Both the position numbers and the translations under genes were made by a program. Under the pieces are notes generated by a model. The model ran no database searches, had not been told where the DNA came from, and worked only from the letters and a program-made list of their open reading frames with translations. A DNA stretch of 64,000 nucleotides. Source: Listeria farberi (GTDB lineage: Bacteria > Bacillota > Bacilli > Lactobacillales > Listeriaceae). Location of the stretch: assembly GCF_014229245.1 (NCBI RefSeq), contig NZ_JAARZJ010000002.1:1-64000 (forward strand), written 5' to 3'. Positions 1 to 7,779 of the stretch are shown piece after piece. How positions within the stretch are numbered: position 1 is the stretch's first letter; each line of letters starts with the position of its first letter.

Positions 1-106
1 ATACTATATTACATTTATTTACAAGTAATTTTGTCTTATTAAAAAACATGACTTACTAGCAGATTAAGCTTATACTTAAACTATTAAACCCAAAGGAGAT
101 GATTTC

Positions 107-520
107 ATGCCTTTTGCAGTCCCGTACTTAGTTTTTAATGGCGAAGGTCAAGATGCACTAACGTTTTACGCCGAGGTATTTCAAGCTGAAATTACGAGCG
201 TCCAACGTTTTAAAGAGATGAATAATTTTGATGGTGATGCGGTTTTTGGTGAAAGGTTAATGCACAGTCGCTTAATCAAAAATGGGGAAGAGTTTATTTA
301 CATTACGGATGCGCCTTATGATGTTTTTACAACCGGGAACCGTGTGACGATCCTTATTAATTTTACATCTGAGGAAGATATTAAATATGCCTATCAAGCT
401 TTGCGTACAGATGGAAAAGTAGAGATGGAGTTGCAAGTGGCATTCTGGGGTTCGACTTATGCGCAAGTGACGGATAGGTTTGGGGTGTTTTGGCAGCTTA
501 ATTTTGACCAAAAAAATTGA
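107..520 (+). CDS. VOC (glyoxalase/PhnB-like) family protein
   Basis: The 137-aa product has the single-domain VOC fold pattern of PhnB/3-demethylubiquinone-methyltransferase-like proteins: it starts with a PYLVFNGEGQDALTFYAEVF stretch and ends with a YAQVTDRFGVFWQLNF strand, both typical of this family. Such proteins usually bind a metal or a small ligand, and no substrate can be inferred here. The ATG is preceded by AAGGAGAT with normal spacing. The gene is monocistronic and converges on the acetyltransferase downstream, with a shared terminator between them. Confidence 0.85.
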   Translation: MPFAVPYLVFNGEGQDALTFYAEVFQAEITSVQRFKEMNNFDGDAVFGERLMHSRLIKNGEEFIYITDAPYDVFTTGNRVTILINFTSEEDIKYAYQALRTDGKVEMELQVAFWGSTYAQVTDRFGVFWQLNFDQKN

Positions 521-545
521 GCCCAGTATAAGCTCAACTTTTTTG
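507..545. terminator. Bidirectional intrinsic terminator
   Basis: TTGAGC (517-522) pairs with GCTCAA (532-537). The stem is flanked by an A-run on the left and a T-run on the right that extend the pairing, so it can stop transcription from both converging genes. The VOC gene stop codon lies inside the left arm. Confidence 0.85.
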
Positions 546-547
546 GT

Positions 548-1054
548 CTATAAATTTTTTATCATAATAATATCTGTTTGACAATCATCGCCCATATAAA
601 AATCATGTTCTCCATTTGGAGTAAAGCCCATCTTTTCATAAAATTGAATAGCATTTTTATTCTTCTCCCAAACACCTAACCATATTTTTTCTGCATTAAC
701 TTCTCTCGCTATCTCTACCGCTTTGCTAAATAAATCATTACCTAGTCCCTTTTTTTGAAATGATTTTAATACATAAATACGCTCTATTTCGATTGTATTC
801 CCCACTATTTCTTCTGTTTGAGCATCTCCTATATTTAGTTTTAAATATCCAGCAATGGCTTCTTGATGATAAATAAAATAAAAATAGGAATAGGGATTTT
901 CTAATTCATTTCTTAATTTTTTTGCTGTAAAGTTTGTTTTTAAATATGCATCCATATTTTCCGGTTTATTTTGTGCTCTAAAGGTTTCATCAAATGTCTT
1001 ATAACTTATTTCTAAGAGCGGTTGTAAATCACTTTTTATACATAATCTTATCAT
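548..1054 (-). CDS. paiA: PaiA-like GNAT N-acetyltransferase
   Basis: The 168-aa GNAT protein has the acetyl-CoA loop QKKGLG around residue 107 and the C-terminal WLGVWEKNKNAIQFYEKMGF segment. From memory it is very similar along its whole length to Bacillus subtilis PaiA, a spermidine/spermine N-acetyltransferase, including the N-terminal TFDETFRAQNKPENM stretch. A longer reading from GTG at 1069 would put the GGAGG site inside the coding region, so I start at ATG 1054, which has GGAGG seven bases upstream. It follows a MarR-type regulator by 17 bases and is probably co-transcribed with it. The polyamine importer genes 5 kb away fit a role in polyamine detoxification. Confidence 0.85.
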   Translation of the reverse strand: MIRLCIKSDLQPLLEISYKTFDETFRAQNKPENMDAYLKTNFTAKKLRNELENPYSYFYFIYHQEAIAGYLKLNIGDAQTEEIVGNTIEIERIYVLKSFQKKGLGNDLFSKAVEIAREVNAEKIWLGVWEKNKNAIQFYEKMGFTPNGEHDFYMGDDCQTDIIMIKNL

Positions 1055-1071
1055 TACTTTTTCCTCCACAA

Positions 1072-1524
1072 TTAATAACTTCTTTTATTGCCTTTTTTCA
1101 CATATAGCCAGTCATCCGCAATATTTTCTTTGACCTTCTTGAGCGCCCCGGAGAGCATATTAATCTCAGCTTCAGTAAATCCTTTTAAAGCTACTTCATT
1201 AGAATATTCATTTTCGCGGATAATTAAAGGATATACTTGTTGGCCTTTGTCTGTTGGGAATAATAGTTTATTTTTTTTATTATTCTTATCCTGTTTCTTT
1301 ATAATCAAACCATTTTTCTCTAAATTCTTAATAGCTCTCGAAGCAGTAGTACGATCGATTTTTAAAATATCTACTAATTTTTCTTGAATAATTCCTTGGT
1401 TTTCGCAAATTCTAACTAGATAAATAAATTGCCCCTTTGCTAGATTTAATTCTTTAAATTCGATATTACTTATTGAATCAAGTGCCCGAGCAATAACACC
1501 TATATCTCTTAATATATCTTTCAT
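1072..1524 (-). CDS. MarR family transcriptional regulator
   Basis: The 150-aa winged-helix regulator has a recognition helix region around DRTTASRAIKNLEKNGLI and the wing with basic residues (KKQDKNNKKNK), as in MarR proteins. ATG 1524 is chosen over the in-frame TTG at 1530 because AGGAG then sits seven bases upstream. It is the first gene of a two-gene unit with the PaiA-like acetyltransferase. An 18-bp palindrome directly upstream of its ribosome site suggests autoregulation. The inducing ligand is unknown, and a polyamine or other small stress molecule is only a guess. Confidence 0.88.
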   Translation of the reverse strand: MKDILRDIGVIARALDSISNIEFKELNLAKGQFIYLVRICENQGIIQEKLVDILKIDRTTASRAIKNLEKNGLIIKKQDKNNKKNKLLFPTDKGQQVYPLIIRENEYSNEVALKGFTEAEINMLSGALKKVKENIADDWLYVKKGNKRSY

Positions 1525-1537
1525 TACCAATCTCCTT

Positions 1538-1555
1538 TTATTGCATTTGCAATAA
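1538..1555. promoter_or_regulatory. Palindromic operator upstream of marR-paiA
   Basis: TTATTGCATTTGCAATAA is a perfect 8-2-8 inverted repeat, one base upstream of the AGGAG site of the MarR gene. Size and symmetry suit a MarR dimer, so it is the probable autoregulatory site. Inferred from position only. Confidence 0.65.
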
Positions 1556-1622
1556 TATATCTTTTCATAAGTATAGCACAGAGGACGTACTGAGGAAATA
1601 GAAATGGAATTTTTCTACTAAC

Positions 1623-1667
1623 AAAAAAACCGTATCAGCACTTGGTTGCACTGAAACGGCTTTTTTT
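1623..1667. terminator. Intrinsic terminator
   Basis: The hairpin CCGTATCAG...CTGAAACGG (1630-1659, one mismatch) is flanked by an A7 run on the left and a T7 run on the right. On the minus strand it terminates the FabK-like gene, and on the plus strand it insulates the marR promoter region. Confidence 0.8.
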
Positions 1668-1757
1668 ATGATTTACTAAAAATCCTATATTAATAAAATT
1701 TTACGACTTCATTGAAACTATTTTAGTGAACGCTTCAAAAGAAAGCAGTTTAAAACA

Positions 1758-2687
1758 TTAATTTAATTCTAACCCAGCAATCACATTCTTAGCATCTATC
1801 ATCATCTCTTCAATAACATCTTTACAAGGTTTAATTTCTGTAATTAATCCAGCGATTTGTCCAGCCATGACAGAGCCATTGTCTGTGTCGCCTTCTTGTA
1901 CTGCTTTTCGTAAAGAGCCTAAAGTTAACTCTTCTAACGTATCACGATCGGCGTTTTCTTCTTCTAAACGGATGTATTCTTTGATCATTTTGTTTTTAAT
2001 CGAGCGAACGGGAGCGCCGGCTTTTCGACCAGTAACCATCGTGTCGCGGTCAGAAGCTTTGATTACGGCTGCTTTGAAATCCGGGTGTACGGGGCATTCA
2101 TCGGTTGCTAGGAAGCGTGTGCCGATTTGGACACCTTTTGCACCTAGAGCTAGAGCCGCAGCGATTCCACGACCGTCGGCAATTCCGCCTGCGCCAATGA
2201 CTGGAATAGTTACAGCATCCACGATTTGAGGTAATAGCGCCATTGTTGTTGTTTCGCCAACGTGTCCTCCAGCTTCCGTTCCTTCTGCGATAACTGCGTC
2301 CGCGCCCATTTTTTCCATGCGTTTAGCAATCATTACGGATGGGACAACAGGAATCACGATAATTCCAGCTTTTTTCCAGATTGGCATAAATGTTTTTGGC
2401 GTTCCCGCTCCGGTTGTAACGATTCCCACTTTTTCTTCAATAATTACTTCGGTTAATTCCGCAATATTCGTCATCATTAGCATTAAGTTAACGCCAAATG
2501 GTTTATCTGTCAGTGCTTTTGTTTTTTGGATTTCTTCGCGTAGCATGTCGGCAGTCATTCCGCCAGAAGCGATAATTCCTAAACCGCCAGCATTAGACAC
2601 AGCGGCTACAAGTGGAGCTTTGGCAATTTGGGCCATCGCACCTTGGATAATCGGATATTTAATATTTAATAAGTTCGTAATCGACAT
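1758..2687 (-). CDS. FabK-type flavoenzyme (enoyl-ACP reductase II / nitronate monooxygenase family)
   Basis: The 309-aa TIM-barrel flavoprotein has an N-terminal YPIIQGAMAQIA segment, GGLGIIASGGM near residue 35 and the FMN/active-site loop EGTEAGGHVGETTT near residue 137. These are shared by FabK (NADH-dependent enoyl-ACP reductase) and nitronate monooxygenases. From memory, L. monocytogenes has such a FabK homologue (Lmo0814) beside its main FabI. The length is normal. The start has AGGAGG six bases upstream. It is monocistronic with its own terminator. Whether it works on fatty acids or on nitroalkanes cannot be told from sequence. Confidence 0.85.
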   Translation of the reverse strand: MSITNLLNIKYPIIQGAMAQIAKAPLVAAVSNAGGLGIIASGGMTADMLREEIQKTKALTDKPFGVNLMLMMTNIAELTEVIIEEKVGIVTTGAGTPKTFMPIWKKAGIIVIPVVPSVMIAKRMEKMGADAVIAEGTEAGGHVGETTTMALLPQIVDAVTIPVIGAGGIADGRGIAAALALGAKGVQIGTRFLATDECPVHPDFKAAVIKASDRDTMVTGRKAGAPVRSIKNKMIKEYIRLEEENADRDTLEELTLGSLRKAVQEGDTDNGSVMAGQIAGLITEIKPCKDVIEEMMIDAKNVIAGLELN

Positions 2688-2734
2688 CTTTTTCCTCCTG
2701 CGTTCTTGTTTGTTTTATCACAATTTAGTATATC

Positions 2735-2766
2735 AAAAAACAGCCCTATAAACTAGAGCTGTTTTT
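2735..2766 (-). terminator. Intrinsic terminator of the ROK kinase gene
   Basis: AAAAACAGC (2736-2744) pairs with GCTGTTTTT (2758-2766). On the minus strand the second arm ends in a T-run, just after the kinase stop codon. Confidence 0.75.
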
Positions 2767-2771
2767 CACCA

Positions 2772-3644
2772 TTAATTAGACTCTTCTGCATCCACAGCGA
2801 GCAAGACACAGCCAGTAATTCCAGCGTCATCTTCTAACTTTGGAGGAACGATATATGCATCTAAATCTGGTAGCTGAACATAATTATTAACGAGCGCTTT
2901 TAATTTTTGACGGACAAGTGGGAAAAGTTGGCGTTGTTTCATGACTCCACCACCTAATACGATTCTTTCTGGGGATAGGATAAGTGTGTAATTCATTAGA
3001 GCTTGCGCGATGTAATGCGCCTCTAAATTCCAAACTTCTTCATTATCTGCAAGTTCTGCCGCTTTTTGACCCCAGCGTTTTTCAATTGCTCCACCAGCTG
3101 CAAGCCCCTCTAAACAGTCACTATGACTCGGACAACTTCCAGTGAAACGGTCGCGCTTATGACGGCGCACCATGATATGTCCCATTTCTGGATGAGAAAA
3201 ACCTTCTAAGATTTTACCCGAAACAACTGCTCCACCACCGATTCCTGTTCCGATAGTTAAATAAATACAACTATCTAAACCAGCGGCCGCGCCTAAACTC
3301 ACTTCTCCTAAAGCGGCTGCATTAACATCCGTCGTAAAACCAATAGGCACATTAAATTCTTTTTTCATTGCACCAACGATATCATAATTGCGCCATGCTA
3401 GTTTTGGTGTTTGCGTGATATAACCGTATGTAGCACTTGATTTTTGAATATCAATCGGTCCAAATGAACCAATTCCAATTGCTTTTAATTCATCTTGATA
3501 TTGTTTGAAAAATTGAATGACTGCTTTCATTGTTTCTGCTGGCTCCGTTGTCGGGTAGCTCTCACGTTTAATAATTTTCCCTGACTTTTCTCCGATTGCT
3601 ACAACAAATTTAGTTCCGCCTGCTTCAATTGCTCCATAAACCAT
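2772..3644 (-). CDS. ROK family fructokinase
   Basis: The 290-aa sugar kinase opens with the phosphate-binding EAGGTKFVVAIG and carries the ROK zinc site as HPEMGHI...CPSHSDCLEG near residues 150-180. This arrangement is that of B. subtilis GmuE/YdhR-type fructokinases. It phosphorylates a cytoplasmic hexose, most likely fructose, with ATP. AAGGGAAG precedes ATG 3644 with good spacing. A near-consensus CcpA site lies about 28 bases upstream. No transporter is adjacent. Confidence 0.85.
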   Translation of the reverse strand: MVYGAIEAGGTKFVVAIGEKSGKIIKRESYPTTEPAETMKAVIQFFKQYQDELKAIGIGSFGPIDIQKSSATYGYITQTPKLAWRNYDIVGAMKKEFNVPIGFTTDVNAAALGEVSLGAAAGLDSCIYLTIGTGIGGGAVVSGKILEGFSHPEMGHIMVRRHKRDRFTGSCPSHSDCLEGLAAGGAIEKRWGQKAAELADNEEVWNLEAHYIAQALMNYTLILSPERIVLGGGVMKQRQLFPLVRQKLKALVNNYVQLPDLDAYIVPPKLEDDAGITGCVLLAVDAEESN

Positions 3645-3671
3645 TCAAAAAACTTCCCTTCTCGTAAGTTT

Positions 3672-3685
3672 TATAACGCTTTCAT
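3672..3685. promoter_or_regulatory. Possible cre (CcpA) site
   Basis: Read on the minus strand, ATGAAAGCGTTATA fits the catabolite-responsive consensus WTGNAANCGNWNNCW except for the C near the 3' end. It lies close upstream of the fructokinase start. One mismatch makes this tentative. Confidence 0.4.
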
Positions 3686-3780
3686 TTTACAATAGTTTTC
3701 TGGAAAAAGAAACTTATTTTCTAAAAACTTATCATTTTAATTCTAAATACCTAATTTAACAGATATTTAAACACAAAATT

Positions 3781-4323
3781 TTACTTCTTAAAAATCCACT
3801 TCACAAGTCGCGCATATTCATCAAAAAATGGAGGAATTTCAGATGGATTTAATCCGTATTCCATATTATTTTTGATGCCTTGGTTGTACCATTTTTGGAG
3901 TTCATAGCCACGTTTAAAATAACCCCAGACAGACTTTCCTTCCGAGCTTAAGGCATATTTGACAGAGGTTAAATTGTCTAGCTTATCCGCCACGATTAAC
4001 GCTTTTTCTTCTAAATTTCCGGTGCGCACTTGTTCGATTGTGTGTGCTTTTCGCTCTTCCCAAGATAACGTTTTATTTTCTGTATGAGACGCGACTAAAT
4101 CGGCTACTTCATCGCCAAATGTTGCGCGAATATCGGCATCAGTCATTTCCGTATCCTCAACGGCATCGTGCAGTAATCCCGCGACAACGACTTCTTCGCG
4201 AAAACCAGCGCGGCGCAATATTCTCGCTACGTTCAGAGGGTGCGAAAAATAAGGTTCGCCTGTAATTTTGCGAACTTGGCCACTATGCGCTTCGATCATC
4301 ATCTGTCTCGCTTTTTCATACAT
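3781..4323 (-). CDS. Small HD-domain ppGpp-hydrolase-like protein (MESH1/SAH type)
   Basis: The 180-aa protein is built like the hydrolase half of Rel/SpoT alone. It has AHSGQ near residue 13, YFSHPLNVARIL, and the metal-binding HDAVEDT near residue 53, followed by ALIVADKLDNLTS. Stand-alone proteins of this kind cleave (p)ppGpp in a Mn-dependent way. I start at ATG 4323 (GGAGG nine bases upstream). An upstream in-frame start at 4419 would overlap the carbonic anhydrase gene and lacks a ribosome site. The ribosome site is part of a hairpin. The sequence supports the fold and metal site, and the substrate is inferred. Confidence 0.8.
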   Translation of the reverse strand: MYEKARQMMIEAHSGQVRKITGEPYFSHPLNVARILRRAGFREEVVVAGLLHDAVEDTEMTDADIRATFGDEVADLVASHTENKTLSWEERKAHTIEQVRTGNLEEKALIVADKLDNLTSVKYALSSEGKSVWGYFKRGYELQKWYNQGIKNNMEYGLNPSEIPPFFDEYARLVKWIFKK

Positions 4324-4328
4324 AAAAA

Positions 4329-4383
4329 GAAGCCTCCACTCAGAATCTATGTCTATACTATACAAGATTCGAGCGAGGCTTTC
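4329..4383 (-). promoter_or_regulatory. Hairpin that includes the ribosome site of the HD gene
   Basis: AGCCTC (4331-4336) pairs with GAGGCT (4375-4380), and GAATCT (4343-4348) pairs with AGATTC (4365-4370). On the minus strand the 3' arm contains the GGAGG of the HD gene, and a TCTTTTT tract runs up to its ATG. It can be a terminator of the carbonic anhydrase gene, an RBS-masking element, or both. Confidence 0.55.
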
Positions 4384-4390
4384 TAGTTTT

Positions 4391-5092
4391 TTAATTGTAA
4401 AAAGTAATTTCACGACCATTTAAATCTTGTACTGGTCGACTTGTATTACCAATTGCTTTTTCAAATTCAGTGAAATCTTCTTGGCCAAGTGTCTTCGCAT
4501 TTTTTAACACGATCCAAGTTACGCCTTCCACGGTTGGTGGTGTCGTCCGTGAACCTTGGTATGTATAGAAAACACGTTCTTCTGGCATAAATTCATTTAC
4601 ATCCAAAGTAATTTCCCGTTCTGTTTCAAAATCAGCGAACACTTCTGGGAAATACGTCGGTAAATCTTTGAATTCGACATTATTTGTATTATCAATTTCC
4701 ATCCAAGCACTCATTACAAGCGTTGTTCCGTCTGGTTTTTCATGAACAAAATGCCATTCAATCGGATACATATAGCCGTCGAGTAAATGCTCTGCCGGAA
4801 TATGTGCATGAAACGATACAAGTGGATAATACTCGCCATTAAAGCGTAATCCTTGTTCTTTATCATGAGGAAAAATATGCACCGATTGTTCAATTCTTCT
4901 AATCGTATAGTCTGTTTCTTTATAGTAAAATTTCATTGTTGATGGTTTTAATTTCACAACATCAGCTTGTTCAATATCTACTGGCGATTGAGCCTTTCCA
5001 GTATGTGCGATTTCAAAGTCAGAACAGATATGCCCCCACATTTCTGGTCCAGTCTTTTCATCGTAACCCCATAACACTTTTTCCTTTGTCAT
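4391..5092 (-). CDS. Alpha-type carbonic anhydrase
   Basis: The 233-aa enzyme catalyses CO2 hydration. It shows the alpha-class order: WGYDEKTGPEMWG at the N-terminus, the SPVDI segment, the first two zinc histidines in SFHAHIPAEH and the third in YPIEWHFVHE. ATG 5092 has AAGGAG eight bases upstream, and a start 12 codons earlier lacks one. Bacterial alpha-carbonic anhydrases are mostly exported, but this one has no signal peptide, so it appears cytoplasmic. The HD gene follows 67 bases downstream, separated by a hairpin. Confidence 0.88.
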   Translation of the reverse strand: MTKEKVLWGYDEKTGPEMWGHICSDFEIAHTGKAQSPVDIEQADVVKLKPSTMKFYYKETDYTIRRIEQSVHIFPHDKEQGLRFNGEYYPLVSFHAHIPAEHLLDGYMYPIEWHFVHEKPDGTTLVMSAWMEIDNTNNVEFKDLPTYFPEVFADFETEREITLDVNEFMPEERVFYTYQGSRTTPPTVEGVTWIVLKNAKTLGQEDFTEFEKAIGNTSRPVQDLNGREITFYN

Positions 5093-5311
5093 AACCATTT
5101 CTCCTTTTCGAAAAAAATTGCGTAACATTATTTTAGCGGATAGCTGATCTATTCCACAAGTAATTTGCTTAATGTTCGTGTTTTGACTTTGGTGTGAACT
5201 GGCGGGAAGATACTGGTGGCTTTGTTTTTAGTACAATATTTATTCTAAAATATCTTTGATTGCAGAAGCTTATAAAACCTAATACAAAACTGACCAAGAT
5301 TTAGCACTATA

Positions 5312-5662
5312 TTATTTAAACCGACTAAACTTTGATATCCACCCAGCATCAGTAAACAACTCACCCGCAAGTCCATCACTTGATTCGACAATATTTTCAT
5401 GATTTGCTAAGAGCGTAAGGTTGTCTTCCGATTCCTCAAACATAGTTAAAAAGTTAAATAAAGTATTATCAACAATCATTGTCCCTAAAAGATGTAAAAA
5501 TTCTTTTTCTTCTTCATTCATCATTGAAAGCTTATGTTGAATATCCTGTAAAGAAGGTGCTTTGATTTCTTGATTTAATAAAGATTCTAAATGTTGAATA
5601 GTTCTATCTCGAGTAGAAGTTATGAATTCCTTTCCAAACATTGTTAAATTCGACTCATCCAT
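5312..5662 (-). CDS. Hypothetical protein, 116 aa
   Basis: I do not recognise this protein. It is soluble, acidic and mostly helical, with a leucine-rich middle (LSMMNEEEKEFLHLLGTM) and no cysteines, signal peptide or membrane segment. GGGAGG sits six bases before the ATG, so it is very likely translated. It stands alone between the carbonic anhydrase gene and the pot operon. Its size and acidity resemble small immunity-type or DUF proteins, but nothing specific supports that. Confidence 0.65.
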   Translation of the reverse strand: MDESNLTMFGKEFITSTRDRTIQHLESLLNQEIKAPSLQDIQHKLSMMNEEEKEFLHLLGTMIVDNTLFNFLTMFEESEDNLTLLANHENIVESSDGLAGELFTDAGWISKFSRFK

Positions 5663-5774
5663 GAAAATCCTCCCTAAAGCAGTATTTTATTGCATTAATT
5701 ATAGCAGATACGTTTAACTACAAAAAGAAAAAACTAGTGCTGAAACATTTTCCAAGCAATTTATATAGTATAAA

Positions 5775-5806
5775 AAGAGGTTTAGCATGAAAATACTAAA
5801 CCTCTT
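5775..5806 (-). terminator. Strong hairpin terminator downstream of potD
   Basis: AAGAGGTTTAG (5775-5785) pairs perfectly over 11 bp with CTAAACCTCTT (5796-5806), followed on the minus strand by TTT. It lies about 100 bases past the potD stop and is the likely end of the pot operon. Confidence 0.75.
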
Positions 5807-5902
5807 AAATTATAGAAAAATGACTTCATACAATAAATCTAAAAAACAATAGTTAAAGGTTTCTAGGAGTTCTTCATATTGCCATATTTCAATGAAGGCA
5901 TT

Positions 5903-6976
5903 TTATTTCCGGTACATCTTAAACTCCAAAAATAATTCATTATAATACGACAGCATTCGTTTACCGAGGTTATCATATACTTCTAAATTATTTAGTTCGT
6001 CCATATCCGGATAAAAACGTTCGTCACTCGAAATTTCTTTTGGTAACAACTTAACAGCTTTTTCATTTGGTGTTGCATAGCCGACATATTCAGCGTTAAT
6101 TGCAGCATTTTCTGGTTTTAGCATGAAGTTAATAAATTTATGCGCGCCATCGACATTTTTTGCCGTTTTTGGAATGACCATGTTGTCGAACCATAAATTG
6201 GAGCCGTCTTTTGGAATAACATATTCTAAATCTTCATTTTCACTTAGCATTTCCGCTGCTTCTCCGGAGAAAGTAACCGCGACACCCGCTTCATTGTCCG
6301 CCATGAGAAGTTTAATCTCATCGCCAACAATTGCTTTTACATTCGGCGTCATTGTTTCTAACTTATCTCTGGCAGCTTGTAGGTGGGCTTTATTCGTATC
6401 GTTTAGTGAGTAACCGAGACTATTCAGCCCAAGCCCCATCACTTCACGCGCCCCATCAATTAGCAAGATTTGGTTTTTCAATTCGGGATCAAATAACGCA
6501 TTCCACGTATCGAAATTTTTATCCGGGAACATTTTTTTATTATAAATAATACCAAGCGTTCCCCAGAAATACGGCATCGAATATTTATTATCATCATCAA
6601 ACGACAAGTCCATAAAACGCGGATCAAGATATTTTTCATTTGGCAGTTTGGAATGATCAAGCGGAATCAGCAAATTTTCTTCTTTCATTTTACTAATCGC
6701 GTAATCACTTGGCACTGCAATATCAAAGGTCGTTCCACCTTGCTCAATTTTCGTCATCATCGCTTCGTTAGAATCAAATGTTTGGTAAATGACCTTGATG
6801 CCAGTTTCTTTTTCAAATTTAGTAATGAGCGATGGATCAATGTAATCGCCCCAATTATAAATCGTCAGCGTATTACTCCCAGCGTAGCCCTCAGAGCGGT
6901 TCATCGTTGTTGCAAGTAGCATCATTAGGAGTGCGACGACAATTACAGGTACAAAAATTTTCAGCAGTTGCTTCAT
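5903..6976 (-). CDS. potD: PotD spermidine/putrescine-binding protein
   Basis: The 357-aa extracellular solute-binding protein has NTLTIYNWGDYIDPSLI after the leader, SDYAISKM, and the C-terminal family features. It captures polyamine for PotBC. The N-terminus is a hydrophobic helix (residues 7-25), but I see no lipobox cysteine, so it seems to be held by an uncleaved anchor or released, unlike most Gram-positive binding proteins. Its start overlaps the potC stop by four bases. It is the last gene of the regulator-potABCD unit. Confidence 0.93.
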   Translation of the reverse strand: MKQLLKIFVPVIVVALLMMLLATTMNRSEGYAGSNTLTIYNWGDYIDPSLITKFEKETGIKVIYQTFDSNEAMMTKIEQGGTTFDIAVPSDYAISKMKEENLLIPLDHSKLPNEKYLDPRFMDLSFDDDNKYSMPYFWGTLGIIYNKKMFPDKNFDTWNALFDPELKNQILLIDGAREVMGLGLNSLGYSLNDTNKAHLQAARDKLETMTPNVKAIVGDEIKLLMADNEAGVAVTFSGEAAEMLSENEDLEYVIPKDGSNLWFDNMVIPKTAKNVDGAHKFINFMLKPENAAINAEYVGYATPNEKAVKLLPKEISSDERFYPDMDELNNLEVYDNLGKRMLSYYNELFLEFKMYRK

Positions 6977-7779
6977 TCTTTCGTCGCCCCCGTCCGAATA
7001 TTTTTACTTGTATTACGTTGGTTGATAAAGTAATAACCGATCACTAAAATAATGGTAAATAGGAAAATAAGTGTCGATAAAGCATTGATAGAAAGCGAAA
7101 TCCCTTGTCTTGCTCGAGAATAAATTTCTACCGCTAAAGTTGAGAAACCATTTCCTGTTACAAAGAAAGTTACGGCAAAATCGTCTAGCGAGTACGTTAA
7201 GGCCATGAAAAATCCAGCTAAAACACCTGGCATAATATAGGGCAAAATAACTTTCGAAAGAACTTGCCACTGGCTTGCTCCTAAATCACGCGCAGCATCC
7301 ATTAACGTCGGACTCATTTCTTGCAACTTCGGCAAAATCATCAATACGACAATTGGTATACTAAAGGCAATATGTGACACTAAAACAGAGATAAAGCCTA
7401 ATTTTACACCTAAAATCGTAAAGAAAATCAAGAAACTAGCACCGATAATAACGTCCGGGCTAACAATCAACACATTATTCAAACTTAAAAGCGAGTTTTT
7501 CGCAAAAGGTTTTGGCATAAATTTAATCGCCAGCGCCCCGCAAACCCCAATAATAGTTGCAATCACTGAAGAAAGTAGCGCAATCACAAACGTATTTAAA
7601 ACAATAATTAGTAAGCGCGTATCTTGGAAAACTTCCTTGTAATAACCAAGCGTAAAACCGCTGAAACCATGCATCGTTCCACCTTTATTAAACGAATAAA
7701 AAATCAAATAGAAAATCGGCGCATATAAAATCACAAAAACAAGCACTAAATAAATCGTACCCCATTTACTTTTCTTCAT
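6973..7779 (-). CDS. potC: PotC polyamine ABC transporter permease
   Basis: The 268-aa inner-membrane permease has about six membrane helices and the EAA loop DAARDLGASQWQVLSKVILPYIMPG near residue 165, which contacts the PotA ATPase. The sequence is typical of PotC, and the short LGYYKEVFQDTRL segment after the first helix is common in this family. It overlaps potB and potD by four bases on either side, a sign of translational coupling. Confidence 0.93.
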   Translation of the reverse strand: MKKSKWGTIYLVLVFVILYAPIFYLIFYSFNKGGTMHGFSGFTLGYYKEVFQDTRLLIIVLNTFVIALLSSVIATIIGVCGALAIKFMPKPFAKNSLLSLNNVLIVSPDVIIGASFLIFFTILGVKLGFISVLVSHIAFSIPIVVLMILPKLQEMSPTLMDAARDLGASQWQVLSKVILPYIMPGVLAGFFMALTYSLDDFAVTFFVTGNGFSTLAVEIYSRARQGISLSINALSTLIFLFTIILVIGYYFINQRNTSKNIRTGATKE

